NCBI GenBank assembly: GCA_964446595.1
Contig: CAYUPY010000001.1
Span: forward strand, 11,332 to 75,331
Origin: CAYUPY01 sp964446595
GTDB lineage: Bacteria; Patescibacteriota; Dojkabacteria; J137; JAEUSD01
Direction: 5' to 3'
Length of the DNA stretch: 64,000 nucleotides
The notes below the pieces were generated by a model. That model saw only the letters and a program-made list of their open reading frames with translations. It ran no database searches and was not told the origin of the DNA. Position 1 is the first letter of the stretch. Each line of letters begins with the position of its first letter. The position numbers were made by a program, and so were the translations under genes. Of this stretch, positions 9,501 through 18,162 are shown in pieces.

Positions 9501-12020
9501 ATGCAACTATCGGATCTATTTTCAGAAAGAACTAATCGGGCACTACAAGAAGCGGCCCAATTTGCTGTGGAACACGGTCAACGAAGTATTGATACCGAAC
9601 ATATCCTATACGGGTTAGCCCAAGATGGAAGCGTAATGCAGAGGATATTTAAGGAACTAGATATAGAAGTAGCGGAGCTACTTACTCAGGTTGGAAATCT
9701 TGTGGCGCGTGGTGGTGTGCAAGGTACAACTCCGAGACTTAGTCCACGCGCCGCTCAAGCAATTCAACTTGCATATGAAGAAGCTTTGGATTTAAAACAC
9801 AAATATATTGGAACTGAGCATTTGTTTTTAGGCTTACTGTTGGAAGGCGAAGGCTTAGCTGCCCAGCTTTTGCGTAAATCTGGAGTTACCCAAGCGAAGG
9901 CTCGTGATGCAGTAGTTAAAGTAGTAGGAGAGGGTGGACTTAAAGGAGAGGGCGAGGAAGTAGCAACAGGTGAAAGCCAGACTCCTACCCTAGACCAGTT
10001 CGCTAAGGATTTAACAGATTTCGCTGCTCAAAATAAAATAGACCCTGTAATTGGCCGTAGCGATGAGATTACACGCGTAATTGAGATTTTGTCCAGACGC
10101 AAAAAGAATAATCCTGTATTAATAGGAGAGCCAGGTGTAGGAAAAACCGCAATCGTAGAAGGGTTGGCTGTCCGGATTCAGAGTGGAAATGTACCAGACA
10201 TACTAAAAGGTAAAAGAATCAAAGCTCTGGATTTGGGGATGTTGTTAGCTGGTTCAAAGTATCGGGGAGAATTCGAAGAAAGGGCCAAAAAAATGATAGA
10301 CGAGGTAGAACAAAGTGACCGTAAAATCATTTTATTTATTGATGAGTTGCATACGATTGTTGGGTCTGGCGCGCGCGAGGGCGAGCTAGATCTTTCCAAC
10401 ATGCTAAAACCCGCCCTAGCGCGCGGCGGCATGCAAATCATTGGTGCTACTACCCTTAGTGAATACCAGAAATACATTGAAAAAGATGCCGCTTTAGAGC
10501 GTCGCTTTCAACCAGTCATTGTAGATGAACCCACAGTAGATGAGACAATTCAAATCCTTCAAGGGATTAAGGAACGCTACGAGGCTCACCATAAATTGAA
10601 GATCAAAGACTCCGCCTTAAAAGCAGCGGCCAATCTAGCCGATCGCTATATTAAAGACCGTTTTATGCCAGACAAGGCAATTGACGTTATTGATGAGGCA
10701 GCTAGTCGCGTTAGATTGCGATTTACTAGTGAACCGGAGGAGATTTCTAAGCTACGTGTAGAAATTAAGAAACTGGAGACTGAAAGAGAAGCCTTAACAA
10801 GAGCAAATATGCACAAGGAAGCTGCAGAAACTAAAGTAGAAATCGAAAAACTCAAAGAACAACTTGAACCTATGCTAGAGGAGCTAGCCAGAGAACGAGG
10901 TACTGACACACCCGAGGTGCGGGTACATGATGTACAGGAAGTAATCTCTAGAATGACAGGCGTTCCAGTTACTGATCTTACAACTCAAGACGAATCTGAC
11001 TTGGCAAATCTAGAAAAGCGCTTACATGAGCGCATTATTGGTCAAGATGAGGCTGTTACATTAGTCGCACAAGCCGTGCGCAGAGCTCGAGTAGGACTTA
11101 AGGACCCTAAGAGGCCTATCGCCAGCTTTCTATTCTTAGGACCTACTGGTGTTGGAAAAACCGAGCTAGCAAAGGCTTTGGCAGAGACCGTATTTGGTGA
11201 TGAGAACAATATCATCCGTCTAGATATGAGTGAATACATGGAAAAGTTTGCAGTTTCGCGCCTAATTGGCTCTCCACCAGGCTATGTTGGCTTTGAAGAG
11301 GGTGGACAATTAACTGAACAGGTAAGGCGTAAGCCTTACTCATTAATCCTGCTAGATGAACTTGAAAAAGCTCATGCTGACGTATTTAATATCCTACTCC
11401 AAGTAATGGAAGATGGAAGATTAACAGATAGCAAAGGACGAGTGGTCGACTTCCGTAATACCATTATCATTGCCACCAGCAATCTGGGATCTGAGGTGAT
11501 TTTAGAATTCTTACAAAAGCAAGATGAAGAACGTGTCGCTGCCGCAGATACTAATCAACCAGAAACAACTGAGACGGAAACTAAATACATTAAAACTAAG
11601 CCGGCCACTTCTCAAAACGGTGATAGTATTATGAATAGCTGGAATAATCTTAAAACAGCTATTTTAAAAGTGTTGCAAAAGGCTTTCCGTCCTGAATTTG
11701 TAAACCGTTTCGATGAGATAGTCATGTTTAAAGCACTTAGCATGGAGCAAATGGAAGGTATTGTTAAACTAATGCTTGATCGTACTGTTGAAATGCTTGC
11801 GGCACGTGACATCCAATTAGAAATCACAACGGATGCCGTAAAACATCTAGCTGCTATCAGTTATGATCCCGAGTTCGGAGCTCGCCCTGCACGTCGAACT
11901 ATTCAACGTGAGGTAGAAAACAAACTTACCGAAAAGATTATTGCCGATGAAGTAAATGCAGGCGATAAGCTAAAACTCTCAGCACCTGAAGGCAACCTAA
12001 CAATAGAGAAGATAACCTAA
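9501..12020 (+). CDS. clpC: ATP-dependent Clp protease/chaperone ATPase ClpC
   Basis: AAA+ unfoldase of the Hsp100 class that feeds proteins to ClpP or disaggregates them. The ATG at 9501 is chosen over TTG 9483 because the latter lies within the CIRCE operator; this gives 839 residues. Order: double Clp-N repeat (about 1-145); AAA-1 with Walker A GEPGVGKT near 209; a short charged coiled middle domain near 405-470 (ClpC-like; ClpB's is longer); AAA-2 with GPTGVGKTELAKALAE; ClpB-D2-type C-terminus. The AAA-2 module carries an extra Thr/Glu-rich stretch of roughly 35 residues between ATSNLGSEVILEF and KAFRPEFVNRFDEI. It converges on the glycosidase gene with a 4-nt overlap. Likely heat-inducible through HrcA. 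ClpP is not in the window. Confidence 0.95.
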   Translation: MQLSDLFSERTNRALQEAAQFAVEHGQRSIDTEHILYGLAQDGSVMQRIFKELDIEVAELLTQVGNLVARGGVQGTTPRLSPRAAQAIQLAYEEALDLKHKYIGTEHLFLGLLLEGEGLAAQLLRKSGVTQAKARDAVVKVVGEGGLKGEGEEVATGESQTPTLDQFAKDLTDFAAQNKIDPVIGRSDEITRVIEILSRRKKNNPVLIGEPGVGKTAIVEGLAVRIQSGNVPDILKGKRIKALDLGMLLAGSKYRGEFEERAKKMIDEVEQSDRKIILFIDELHTIVGSGAREGELDLSNMLKPALARGGMQIIGATTLSEYQKYIEKDAALERRFQPVIVDEPTVDETIQILQGIKERYEAHHKLKIKDSALKAAANLADRYIKDRFMPDKAIDVIDEAASRVRLRFTSEPEEISKLRVEIKKLETEREALTRANMHKEAAETKVEIEKLKEQLEPMLEELARERGTDTPEVRVHDVQEVISRMTGVPVTDLTTQDESDLANLEKRLHERIIGQDEAVTLVAQAVRRARVGLKDPKRPIASFLFLGPTGVGKTELAKALAETVFGDENNIIRLDMSEYMEKFAVSRLIGSPPGYVGFEEGGQLTEQVRRKPYSLILLDELEKAHADVFNILLQVMEDGRLTDSKGRVVDFRNTIIIATSNLGSEVILEFLQKQDEERVAAADTNQPETTETETKYIKTKPATSQNGDSIMNSWNNLKTAILKVLQKAFRPEFVNRFDEIVMFKALSMEQMEGIVKLMLDRTVEMLAARDIQLEITTDAVKHLAAISYDPEFGARPARRTIQREVENKLTEKIIADEVNAGDKLKLSAPEGNLTIEKIT

Positions 12021-13294
12021 TCGTGCACAGCATTTTCAGCTGCTATCTTGCCATAGACGAGCGCACTCTGCCGCAGAGTGCGCTCTTGCGTCTCCCGATT
12101 TACGCTCGCCAACCCAAACCTGGGCCACCAACCCTTATCCCACTCAAAATTGTCCATCAATGACCAGTGGAAATACCCTCTTACAGCTGCACCTTCCGCA
12201 ATAGCGCCTTGTAGGCTACGTAATGACTCTAAAATAAACCAAGCTCTATTTTTATCATCTGCATCCGCCAATCCGTGTTCTGTAATATAGACAGGCTTTT
12301 TCATATCCTGGTAAGCATCTAGGGCCACGATACCTAAGCCTTGAGGATACAGTTCCCAACCTAAGTCGGACATATACTCAAAATTGTGTTCCATCCCTTT
12401 TTTAAACTTAAATCGGAAATAATGATTAAGTGCCACAAAATCAAAACTACCATGTACGAGGTTTATAAAATAATGGTTTAGGAGGTAATCATATACTCCA
12501 GCCAATAAGTGCCCTTTCAGCCCAATACCAGGACGGCGTTGCACTAGGGCTATATTATCCACCACTGAAACCTGAAAGCGATGATCTACTGATTTGATTG
12601 CATAGTAAGCTTCTTGGTGAGCTTTGGCCATTCTGTTCAAGGCCCTGTAAAACTCAAATAAGTGCCAATGCCGCGTAGGTGGCACACCACCAACAACGTA
12701 AAACATTACTGCATACTGCACGGGTTCATTGAGGGTCATCCAGAATTTCACTAAGTCTTTGTATTCTGAAGTCACCCGCTTGGCATAGCGCACAAATAGC
12801 TTAATTGCATCCTTTTGCAGCCAGCCACCATTTGCTGAAAACCAACGGGGCAAGGTGTAATGATTTAGTGTCACAAAAGGTTCAATCCCTCTGTCACGGA
12901 GAGCCTTAATCATTAAGCGATAATGATCTATTGCTTTTTGATCAAAAACCCCAGGCTCCGGTTCAATCCTTGCCCAAGAAATAGAGAATCTGTAAGCATT
13001 TAAGTTTATTTCCTTAAGAAGATCAAAGTCTTGTTCATATAATTGAAGGTGATTTACACCCTCGCCAGAAATATAGTTTCCGGGATTTTCAGCTTCTTTA
13101 CGAAATCTCTCCCATTCTGGAGGCATAGCGCCCACAATAGATGCTTGATTGCGAATACGTTTTTCTGCAGTCACAGCTAAAGCGTCAGCTTCCTGATGTT
13201 CCCATTCACTCCAATCATCAACGGTATTTCCTTCAACTTGGTGATCAGAAGTCGCTGCCCCCCAGAAAAAACCCTCTGGAAATTCTAATTTCAT
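12017..13294 (-). CDS. Glycoside hydrolase family 1 (beta-glycosidase)
   Basis: Retaining beta-glycosidase of the GH1 TIM-barrel family, usually acting on beta-glucosides or galactosides released from oligosaccharides. The N-terminal FPEGFFWGAATSDHQVEG is the family signature, TLNEP (residues 187-191, Glu190) holds the acid/base, and ITEHG (337-341, Glu339) holds the nucleophile, with His where most members have Asn. NAYRFSISWARIEP and YFHWSLMDNFEW are also conserved. At 425 residues it is slightly shorter than the usual 440-480. No signal peptide, so probably cytoplasmic. It is divergent from the DUF427 gene across a 48-bp region with an inverted repeat, and its 3' end holds a 12-bp hairpin. 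Confidence 0.95.
   Translation of the reverse strand: MKLEFPEGFFWGAATSDHQVEGNTVDDWSEWEHQEADALAVTAEKRIRNQASIVGAMPPEWERFRKEAENPGNYISGEGVNHLQLYEQDFDLLKEINLNAYRFSISWARIEPEPGVFDQKAIDHYRLMIKALRDRGIEPFVTLNHYTLPRWFSANGGWLQKDAIKLFVRYAKRVTSEYKDLVKFWMTLNEPVQYAVMFYVVGGVPPTRHWHLFEFYRALNRMAKAHQEAYYAIKSVDHRFQVSVVDNIALVQRRPGIGLKGHLLAGVYDYLLNHYFINLVHGSFDFVALNHYFRFKFKKGMEHNFEYMSDLGWELYPQGLGIVALDAYQDMKKPVYITEHGLADADDKNRAWFILESLRSLQGAIAEGAAVRGYFHWSLMDNFEWDKGWWPRFGLASVNRETQERTLRQSALVYGKIAAENAVHD
12059..12085. repeat. Perfect 12-bp hairpin at the clpC / GH1 convergent junction
   Basis: GAGCGCACTCTG (12059-12070), loop CCG, CAGAGTGCGCTC (12074-12085). It lies about 40 nt beyond the clpC stop and within the last codons of the GH1 gene, so it could act as a terminator for clpC, but no T-run follows on either strand. 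Confidence 0.85.
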
Positions 13295-13306
13295 ATCCCA
13301 TTATTA

Positions 13307-13329
13307 CATGAAAGTGATAACATTTCATG
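13307..13329. promoter_or_regulatory. Inverted repeat in the divergent GH1 / DUF427 promoter region
   Basis: CATGAAA (13307-13313), 9 nt, TTTCATG (13323-13329), in the 48-bp gap between the two divergent start codons. Position and symmetry fit an operator serving one or both genes. No cognate regulator is identified. Confidence 0.4.
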
Positions 13330-13342
13330 AAGGAGCAAAAAT

Positions 13343-13783
13343 ATGATTAAAGATACCAAAACTGAATCTGTAATGTCGTATCCTCGCCCGCCGATAGTAA
13401 GAGAATGTCATTTGCCGATCTTAATTAAGTCCGACTCCCAACTGATTACAGAAACAAAACTTAGCTACCAAGTATTAGAAAAAACTCATCCACCTAGCTA
13501 TTACATTCGCAAACAAGACATAAATATGCACCTTTTTGAACAAACTGATTACCATACTACTTGCGAATTTAAGGGGATTGCTACCTATTGGAACCTTAAA
13601 GGCACTGCCAAAACTTATGTGGCTTGGAGCTATGAAGATCCAACACCTCACTACCAGATAATTAAAGGGCTTTTGTCGTTTTATCCACATGAATTTGATG
13701 AGGTGAGGGTAAATGGTGAAAAAGTTAAGTCAGAAGACGTAGACTTTTACGGGGGATGGTGGACTAGTTGGATAACTGGGTAG
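13343..13783 (+). CDS. DUF427 family protein
   Basis: Small cytoplasmic protein of the DUF427 (PF04248) family, whose biochemical role is not established. The family pattern is clear: a YYIRKQDINMHLF strand, then TTCEFKGIATYWNL, then TYVAWSYEDPTP, then LLSFYPHEFDEVRVNGEKV, ending FYGGWW. The 146-residue length is normal. ATG 13343 is preceded by AGGAG (13331-13335) at 7-nt spacing, one of few clear Shine-Dalgarno sites here; a second ATG lies at 13373. It overlaps the convergent membrane protein gene by 20 nt. Confidence 0.88.
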   Translation: MIKDTKTESVMSYPRPPIVRECHLPILIKSDSQLITETKLSYQVLEKTHPPSYYIRKQDINMHLFEQTDYHTTCEFKGIATYWNLKGTAKTYVAWSYEDPTPHYQIIKGLLSFYPHEFDEVRVNGEKVKSEDVDFYGGWWTSWITG

Positions 13784-14309
13784 GCTGACCCTTCTTTAAC
13801 TCGTCCAATTCTTGCTCCAAATGATGAATCCTTCGTTCCAGCTTTAAAGAGGCACTAGCACCAAAAGTAGCATAGCTTAAGTACACCAATAATAACATCA
13901 CGGCCAAAGATAAAAACACAGCAAGTCCGCGGTAAACATCAGTTAATGCTGCGACCATGCCCGCATAAACTTCGGCCTCAAAGTAGCCTGGCTGTACCGG
14001 CTCAACCTCTGTCTCCTCATTGCGGCCGCTGAAAAAGTCATCAATACCATCCAGAATATTCTGGGGATTTAAGCTTTCAATACGGGCATCAATTGATTGA
14101 AATGAGCTCAAGAGACCAACACTCTGTAATGAGTTGTCGGCGAGGGCAGTGAAGGGCGCCGCCCAAAAAAGGCCTATTACGCATATAGCCATTGCCAGCA
14201 CGAATAAGGCCTTTAGCATAAAGTCGGCGCCCAGCAGAATCTGTTTCTTCACCACAAATACCACCACCAAGACTGCCATTATGGCCAAAATAATTGCTGT
14301 TATCTGCAT
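13764..14309 (-). CDS. Hypothetical membrane protein in the RND transporter operon
   Basis: Unrecognised 181-residue protein. Hydrophobic segments lie at about residues 2-20, 30-55 and 120-150, separated by an acidic loop, and the tail (residues 150-175) is charged and probably coiled coil (RRIHHLEQELDELKKG). It starts on the base next to the stop of the RND transporter gene, so the two are translationally coupled. An accessory or membrane-tether role for the transporter is plausible but unproven. Confidence 0.75.
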   Translation of the reverse strand: MQITAIILAIMAVLVVVFVVKKQILLGADFMLKALFVLAMAICVIGLFWAAPFTALADNSLQSVGLLSSFQSIDARIESLNPQNILDGIDDFFSGRNEETEVEPVQPGYFEAEVYAGMVAALTDVYRGLAVFLSLAVMLLLVYLSYATFGASASLKLERRIHHLEQELDELKKGQPTQLSN

Positions 14310-17054
14310 TTAATCCTCTTCTCCTTCATTTCTACTAAATAGCGCATACAACCTTATTCTAACTGATTCTAGAGCCATGTAGTAGGCCGGAAAAGCTAAA
14401 ATTACTAACAGAGTACTTGCTGCCAACCCAAAGATAATTGTAAAAGCTAAACTCTCCCAGAAAGGATCTGTTACTGCCAAAGGTAAAAGCCCTGCAATTG
14501 TAGTCACGGAAGTGGTCACCAGAGGACGGAAGCGTAAACGCACAGTCTCAGTAATGGCATCCACCAAGTTTTTACCTTGTTGCCGCAACTGGTTAGCATA
14601 GTCAACTAACAGAATAGTATTATTTACAACTATACCGGCGAGTGCAATTATCCCAATCATCACAAAGAAACTTAACGGATTATTGGTTACCGACAAGCCA
14701 GGAATCACTCCAGCCAGCGCAAATGGAATAGCTGCAAAAATTAGTAAAGGCTGTGTAAACGAGTTAAATAACACCACTAAAAGTCCATACATGATTACCA
14801 GGGCCGCCATAAAAGCAATTCCAGTTTGGATAAATGATTCTAAGTTATCTGACTCAATACCCTGATCAAATCCTAGGGCATCGGAAGCTAAATTTAACGT
14901 CTCTAACCTATCTTCATCAAAAGCAGCCTTAATTTCAGATTCTAGATCTTGAAGTACTTCGGAAGTCACATCATCTTCACTAAACCTCGCCTGGATTTGT
15001 ACAAATCTTCGGCCGTCAAGTTTATTAATACCTTCTAAATCACCCACAATGACTTCCTCTACTTCCAGTCTAGTATCGCTCACCTCGTTTTCATAAACAT
15101 AACTTTCAATAAAGTCACTTAAGGTACTTGTGGCAACTTCTAAATCAGCAGTCTGGGCATCATAGACCTGCATTTGAAATGGGAACTCGTTTGAAGGAGG
15201 GCCTGCAGAAATGATTCCTGCTGTTACTTTTGCGTCCTCATAATTCTCAAAATCTGCATTTAATTGTGCGACCAATTCTGGTGCAGTGATTTCACGTTCT
15301 TCCATAGGGGAGAGCTGAATTTGAATTGAGTAACCAGACGTATTAGGCCCTGCAGCACCAAACCCACCAAAGTAACTTCCATACTCTACATGTTCACCAA
15401 TTTGATAAATAATATCCTCCACCTCTCGAGCGCGCTCTATGGCCTGAGGTATCGTTAGCTCTTGACTATCGGTAAAATTAACACTGACGCTAATTGCCTC
15501 TGAGTCCTTTTCAGTAGGGAAAATATCAAATTGTAATCGAGGACCAAAGAAACTAACATTCACAAATAGTACGACCAACGAAACAACGATCACCGCCAGC
15601 ACTAAAGGCCAGCTTTTCACATAAGTATTTACGAAACGCGCTACGGCGGCGCCAACAAAATCTATAATGCCGCCGCCAAAGTTCAAAATTCTGTACCATG
15701 GCTGACGTCGCTGCTTTTCGGTAGTGGAGATTAATAACAAGTCTGCTAACCATGTAAACACGGTCAACGCTGCTATTAGCGAAATCGCCAAAGTCAATAT
15801 AACTGTAATTGGTATTAGGGTAATAAACTCACCTAAAATCCCCCCGATCGCCAACATTGGTACAAAGACTGCCAATGTTGTAAGTGTACCCAAAGCATCG
15901 GCTACACCAATTTTTTGAATAGCTTCCTTTACAGCCTTCACTCCTTTTTGACCAGCACGCTTTTCTTGATCAATTGCCTCTACAACTACAATAATATCGT
16001 CCACTAACAATCCAATTACCAGAATTAGCCCAAACAAAGAAATCACGTTCAAGGTATACCCCATTAAATAGAGAGAAAAGAAAACCCCCGAAAGCACAAA
16101 TGGCAAAAACAATGCTGATACTAAAGCCGCGCGCCAATTAATAAACAAAAGCACAACTATCACAATTACTAACAGAGCAGAAAGCGTATTTTGTTCGAGT
16201 GACGTAATTTGATTGTTCAGCTCCACAGCAATATCTGCACCATAAACAATCGTAGTTTCCGCGGAGATTACCTCATCATCGCGTAATCCCTGCACTGCAT
16301 TACGTACTGCCTCAGATAACTGCACTGCGTCAAAGCCCTCAGCCTTATTTAGGCCTACATTTATTGCAGGAGCCACCTTTAATTCATCTTCACCTGAAGT
16401 ACTCTCTTCACGATAAAGCACCCGCGAAAAAGCGACTCTTTCTTCGGTGGTTTGATTTGTGAAAGGATTTGTACGTTCCTCAAACTGTTGTTTTACCTCT
16501 ATTTCGTCAACTTCATTTAATTCACTCAACTCAGCAACTATTTTATTTGCCACCTTTTCCAGCTCAGTCAGATTAAGCTCAGGGTTAGAAACGGAAAAAA
16601 TAAACTCATACACACCATCAGCCGAAGCAGCATCAATAGCTGAAACAAAGACGTTAGCAGCTTGTGGTAATGCAAATTTATCCACGATCGCTTCCACCTC
16701 TGTAGCGCCTTCTGCCGAAGTCGTATCTTCCGTAAATCTGACAGACAAACTAAACCCATTAGCCGTAGTAGACGAATTAATTGATTCTACTATCTCTAAA
16801 TCCGTAATAGCATCTTCCAGCGGTTTAGTGAGTTTATTATTAACTACACTAACATCATCTACAAAATAACTACCTTGCACAAACGCAATCGGGAACTGGA
16901 TCTCAGGGAAACCTTCCCGCTTTAGCAGTGTAGTATAACTAACAAGACCGGCAACAAACACAGCCAATAAAATTAAAATAGAAGCGCGAGAATTCTTTAC
17001 AAACCAACCGGAGACGCGCGCAATTGCATTATATTTTGGTGCTTTCATAGACAT
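14310..17054 (-). CDS. RND-superfamily efflux transporter (AcrB/HAE-like)
   Basis: Proton-driven inner-membrane transporter of the resistance-nodulation-division superfamily. The N-terminal transmembrane helix (about 23-43) is followed by the porter loop (EGFPEIQFPIAFVQGSYF), a block of helices around 285-460 with the hallmark GLILVIGLLVDDIIVVVEAI, a second extracytoplasmic loop, and a C-terminal helix block near 735-895. At 914 residues it is shorter than the roughly 1040 of AcrB, with trimmed periplasmic loops. No outer-membrane factor or membrane-fusion partner lies nearby, which fits a cell envelope without a standard outer membrane. It heads a two-gene unit with the small membrane protein. 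The substrate is unknown. Confidence 0.92.
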   Translation of the reverse strand: MSMKAPKYNAIARVSGWFVKNSRASILILLAVFVAGLVSYTTLLKREGFPEIQFPIAFVQGSYFVDDVSVVNNKLTKPLEDAITDLEIVESINSSTTANGFSLSVRFTEDTTSAEGATEVEAIVDKFALPQAANVFVSAIDAASADGVYEFIFSVSNPELNLTELEKVANKIVAELSELNEVDEIEVKQQFEERTNPFTNQTTEERVAFSRVLYREESTSGEDELKVAPAINVGLNKAEGFDAVQLSEAVRNAVQGLRDDEVISAETTIVYGADIAVELNNQITSLEQNTLSALLVIVIVVLLFINWRAALVSALFLPFVLSGVFFSLYLMGYTLNVISLFGLILVIGLLVDDIIVVVEAIDQEKRAGQKGVKAVKEAIQKIGVADALGTLTTLAVFVPMLAIGGILGEFITLIPITVILTLAISLIAALTVFTWLADLLLISTTEKQRRQPWYRILNFGGGIIDFVGAAVARFVNTYVKSWPLVLAVIVVSLVVLFVNVSFFGPRLQFDIFPTEKDSEAISVSVNFTDSQELTIPQAIERAREVEDIIYQIGEHVEYGSYFGGFGAAGPNTSGYSIQIQLSPMEEREITAPELVAQLNADFENYEDAKVTAGIISAGPPSNEFPFQMQVYDAQTADLEVATSTLSDFIESYVYENEVSDTRLEVEEVIVGDLEGINKLDGRRFVQIQARFSEDDVTSEVLQDLESEIKAAFDEDRLETLNLASDALGFDQGIESDNLESFIQTGIAFMAALVIMYGLLVVLFNSFTQPLLIFAAIPFALAGVIPGLSVTNNPLSFFVMIGIIALAGIVVNNTILLVDYANQLRQQGKNLVDAITETVRLRFRPLVTTSVTTIAGLLPLAVTDPFWESLAFTIIFGLAASTLLVILAFPAYYMALESVRIRLYALFSRNEGEED

Positions 17055-17115
17055 TTTGGAGTAAGTTTAAAATCAAAATGAGTATATCACCACCTCAAAT
17101 TCTTGGCTCTAAAAA

Positions 17116-17997
17116 CTATTTTCCAAAACGGGAATAGACCCCGTACACAATATTTACGAGAATGCCTACAAATACGGCCCCCACCGCTAATAATAAATCG
17201 AGTGGGGCATCGGCGGTGAGCGAAAAGCGAATCAAAATTGTAGAAATAATAAACATCGCGTTGCGGTATACAACCTGGTACTTCTCCATAAATGCATATG
17301 AAAGAAGCACAATCAGCACATCTGTAAAAATCATCACCGTAAACAGAGTACTAAAGTATTGATCCTGCACATCATAAATACTGATCACACTTCCTGTAGA
17401 AACATCTATCACCCAGCCAAAGAAATAGTACATCCCAAGCAACACGAGAATAACGGACAACGTAAGTGCAATTGTCTTTTTAGCATTCACAAACAAAAGT
17501 TTAGACTTGTCTGACACAAAAAAATCCTCATCCTTTTCGCAAATCTTGCCTGTAAACTTGAAGGCGGCCACCAAAGCAAACAAAACGACGGCCGCCACAA
17601 TATCCAACCCAATATTCATCAAAATATCCCCTTGAGTAGACACAGCCTCTACACTAGTCAAATCGGAAGCATCTTTAAAAACACCCCACAACACAATCAA
17701 AGAAATCACCTGATACTGCCTGATAATCGAAGTTGTAATATTATTGGGGATTGCCGCAATCAACAAATACACCTCGAAGAGTAGAATTACTGCAAACGGT
17801 GTAAACACTGCAGATAAATAGTTTTCCCCCAGAGCCGACACAATCGGGAGGAAACTTAGTCCTAGATTATTAAACCAAATAACCACCAAATGGAGAATAA
17901 ACAAAGTGACTGCAATGAAAACTATCACTTTTTGCACCTTGCGAATGTTTTCTTCGCAAAAAAGGTCATTATAAAGTTTCAACACGGGCTTCACCAT
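17116..17997 (-). CDS. Polytopic membrane protein of unknown function
   Basis: Family not recognised. The 293-residue product has about seven or eight hydrophobic helices and a charged cytoplasmic-type loop near residues 150-175 (KICEKDEDFF). It carries acidic residues inside several helices, but no transporter or enzyme motif I can name. It lies 61 nt upstream of the RND gene on the same strand and could be cotranscribed, but the gap contains no coupling signal. Confidence 0.7.
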   Translation of the reverse strand: MVKPVLKLYNDLFCEENIRKVQKVIVFIAVTLFILHLVVIWFNNLGLSFLPIVSALGENYLSAVFTPFAVILLFEVYLLIAAIPNNITTSIIRQYQVISLIVLWGVFKDASDLTSVEAVSTQGDILMNIGLDIVAAVVLFALVAAFKFTGKICEKDEDFFVSDKSKLLFVNAKKTIALTLSVILVLLGMYYFFGWVIDVSTGSVISIYDVQDQYFSTLFTVMIFTDVLIVLLSYAFMEKYQVVYRNAMFIISTILIRFSLTADAPLDLLLAVGAVFVGILVNIVYGVYSRFGK

Positions 17998-18051
17998 GAC
18001 AAGATTCTAACATGCGATCGCTACTTTTAATGTTGAAAACCTAGATTCCTA

Positions 18052-18092
18052 AATTTACTTCTAGAAGTAAATTTTAGTTCTAGAAGTAAATT
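18052..18092. repeat. AT-rich inverted repeat, copy 1 (upstream of eno)
   Basis: Arms AATTTACTTCTAGAA (18052-18066) and TTCTAGAAGTAAATT (18078-18092) with an 11-nt spacer; the left arm is also the first part of a 22-bp perfect palindrome (18052-18073). Its right part, AGTTCTAGAAGTAAATTCA (18076-18094), recurs exactly at 35324-35342 inside the glycosyltransferase gene, where the whole inverted repeat is also present. Confidence 0.9.
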
Positions 18093-18105
18093 CAAAGTAA
18101 TGCAT

Positions 18106-18134
18106 TTGACTAACTTTCCCCGCAGGGATAACCT
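18106..18134 (+). promoter_or_regulatory. Candidate eno promoter
   Basis: TTGACT (18106-18111), 17-nt spacer, TAACCT (18129-18134). The -35 is close to consensus and the -10 is weak. It would give a leader of about 20 nt before ATG 18163 and starts just after the AT-rich inverted repeat. Confidence 0.4.
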
Positions 18135-18162
18135 ATTAAAGATATTTTTGAACAGTATATTA

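Noticed and set aside
10371..10424. Inverted repeat in clpC (13-bp arms)
   Set aside because: One mismatch and a 28-nt loop; kept out of the perfect set.
15644..15675. Inverted repeat in the RND gene (7-bp arms), and a similar one at 17563-17596
   Set aside because: Arms too short to separate from chance given repeated Ala/Gly codons.
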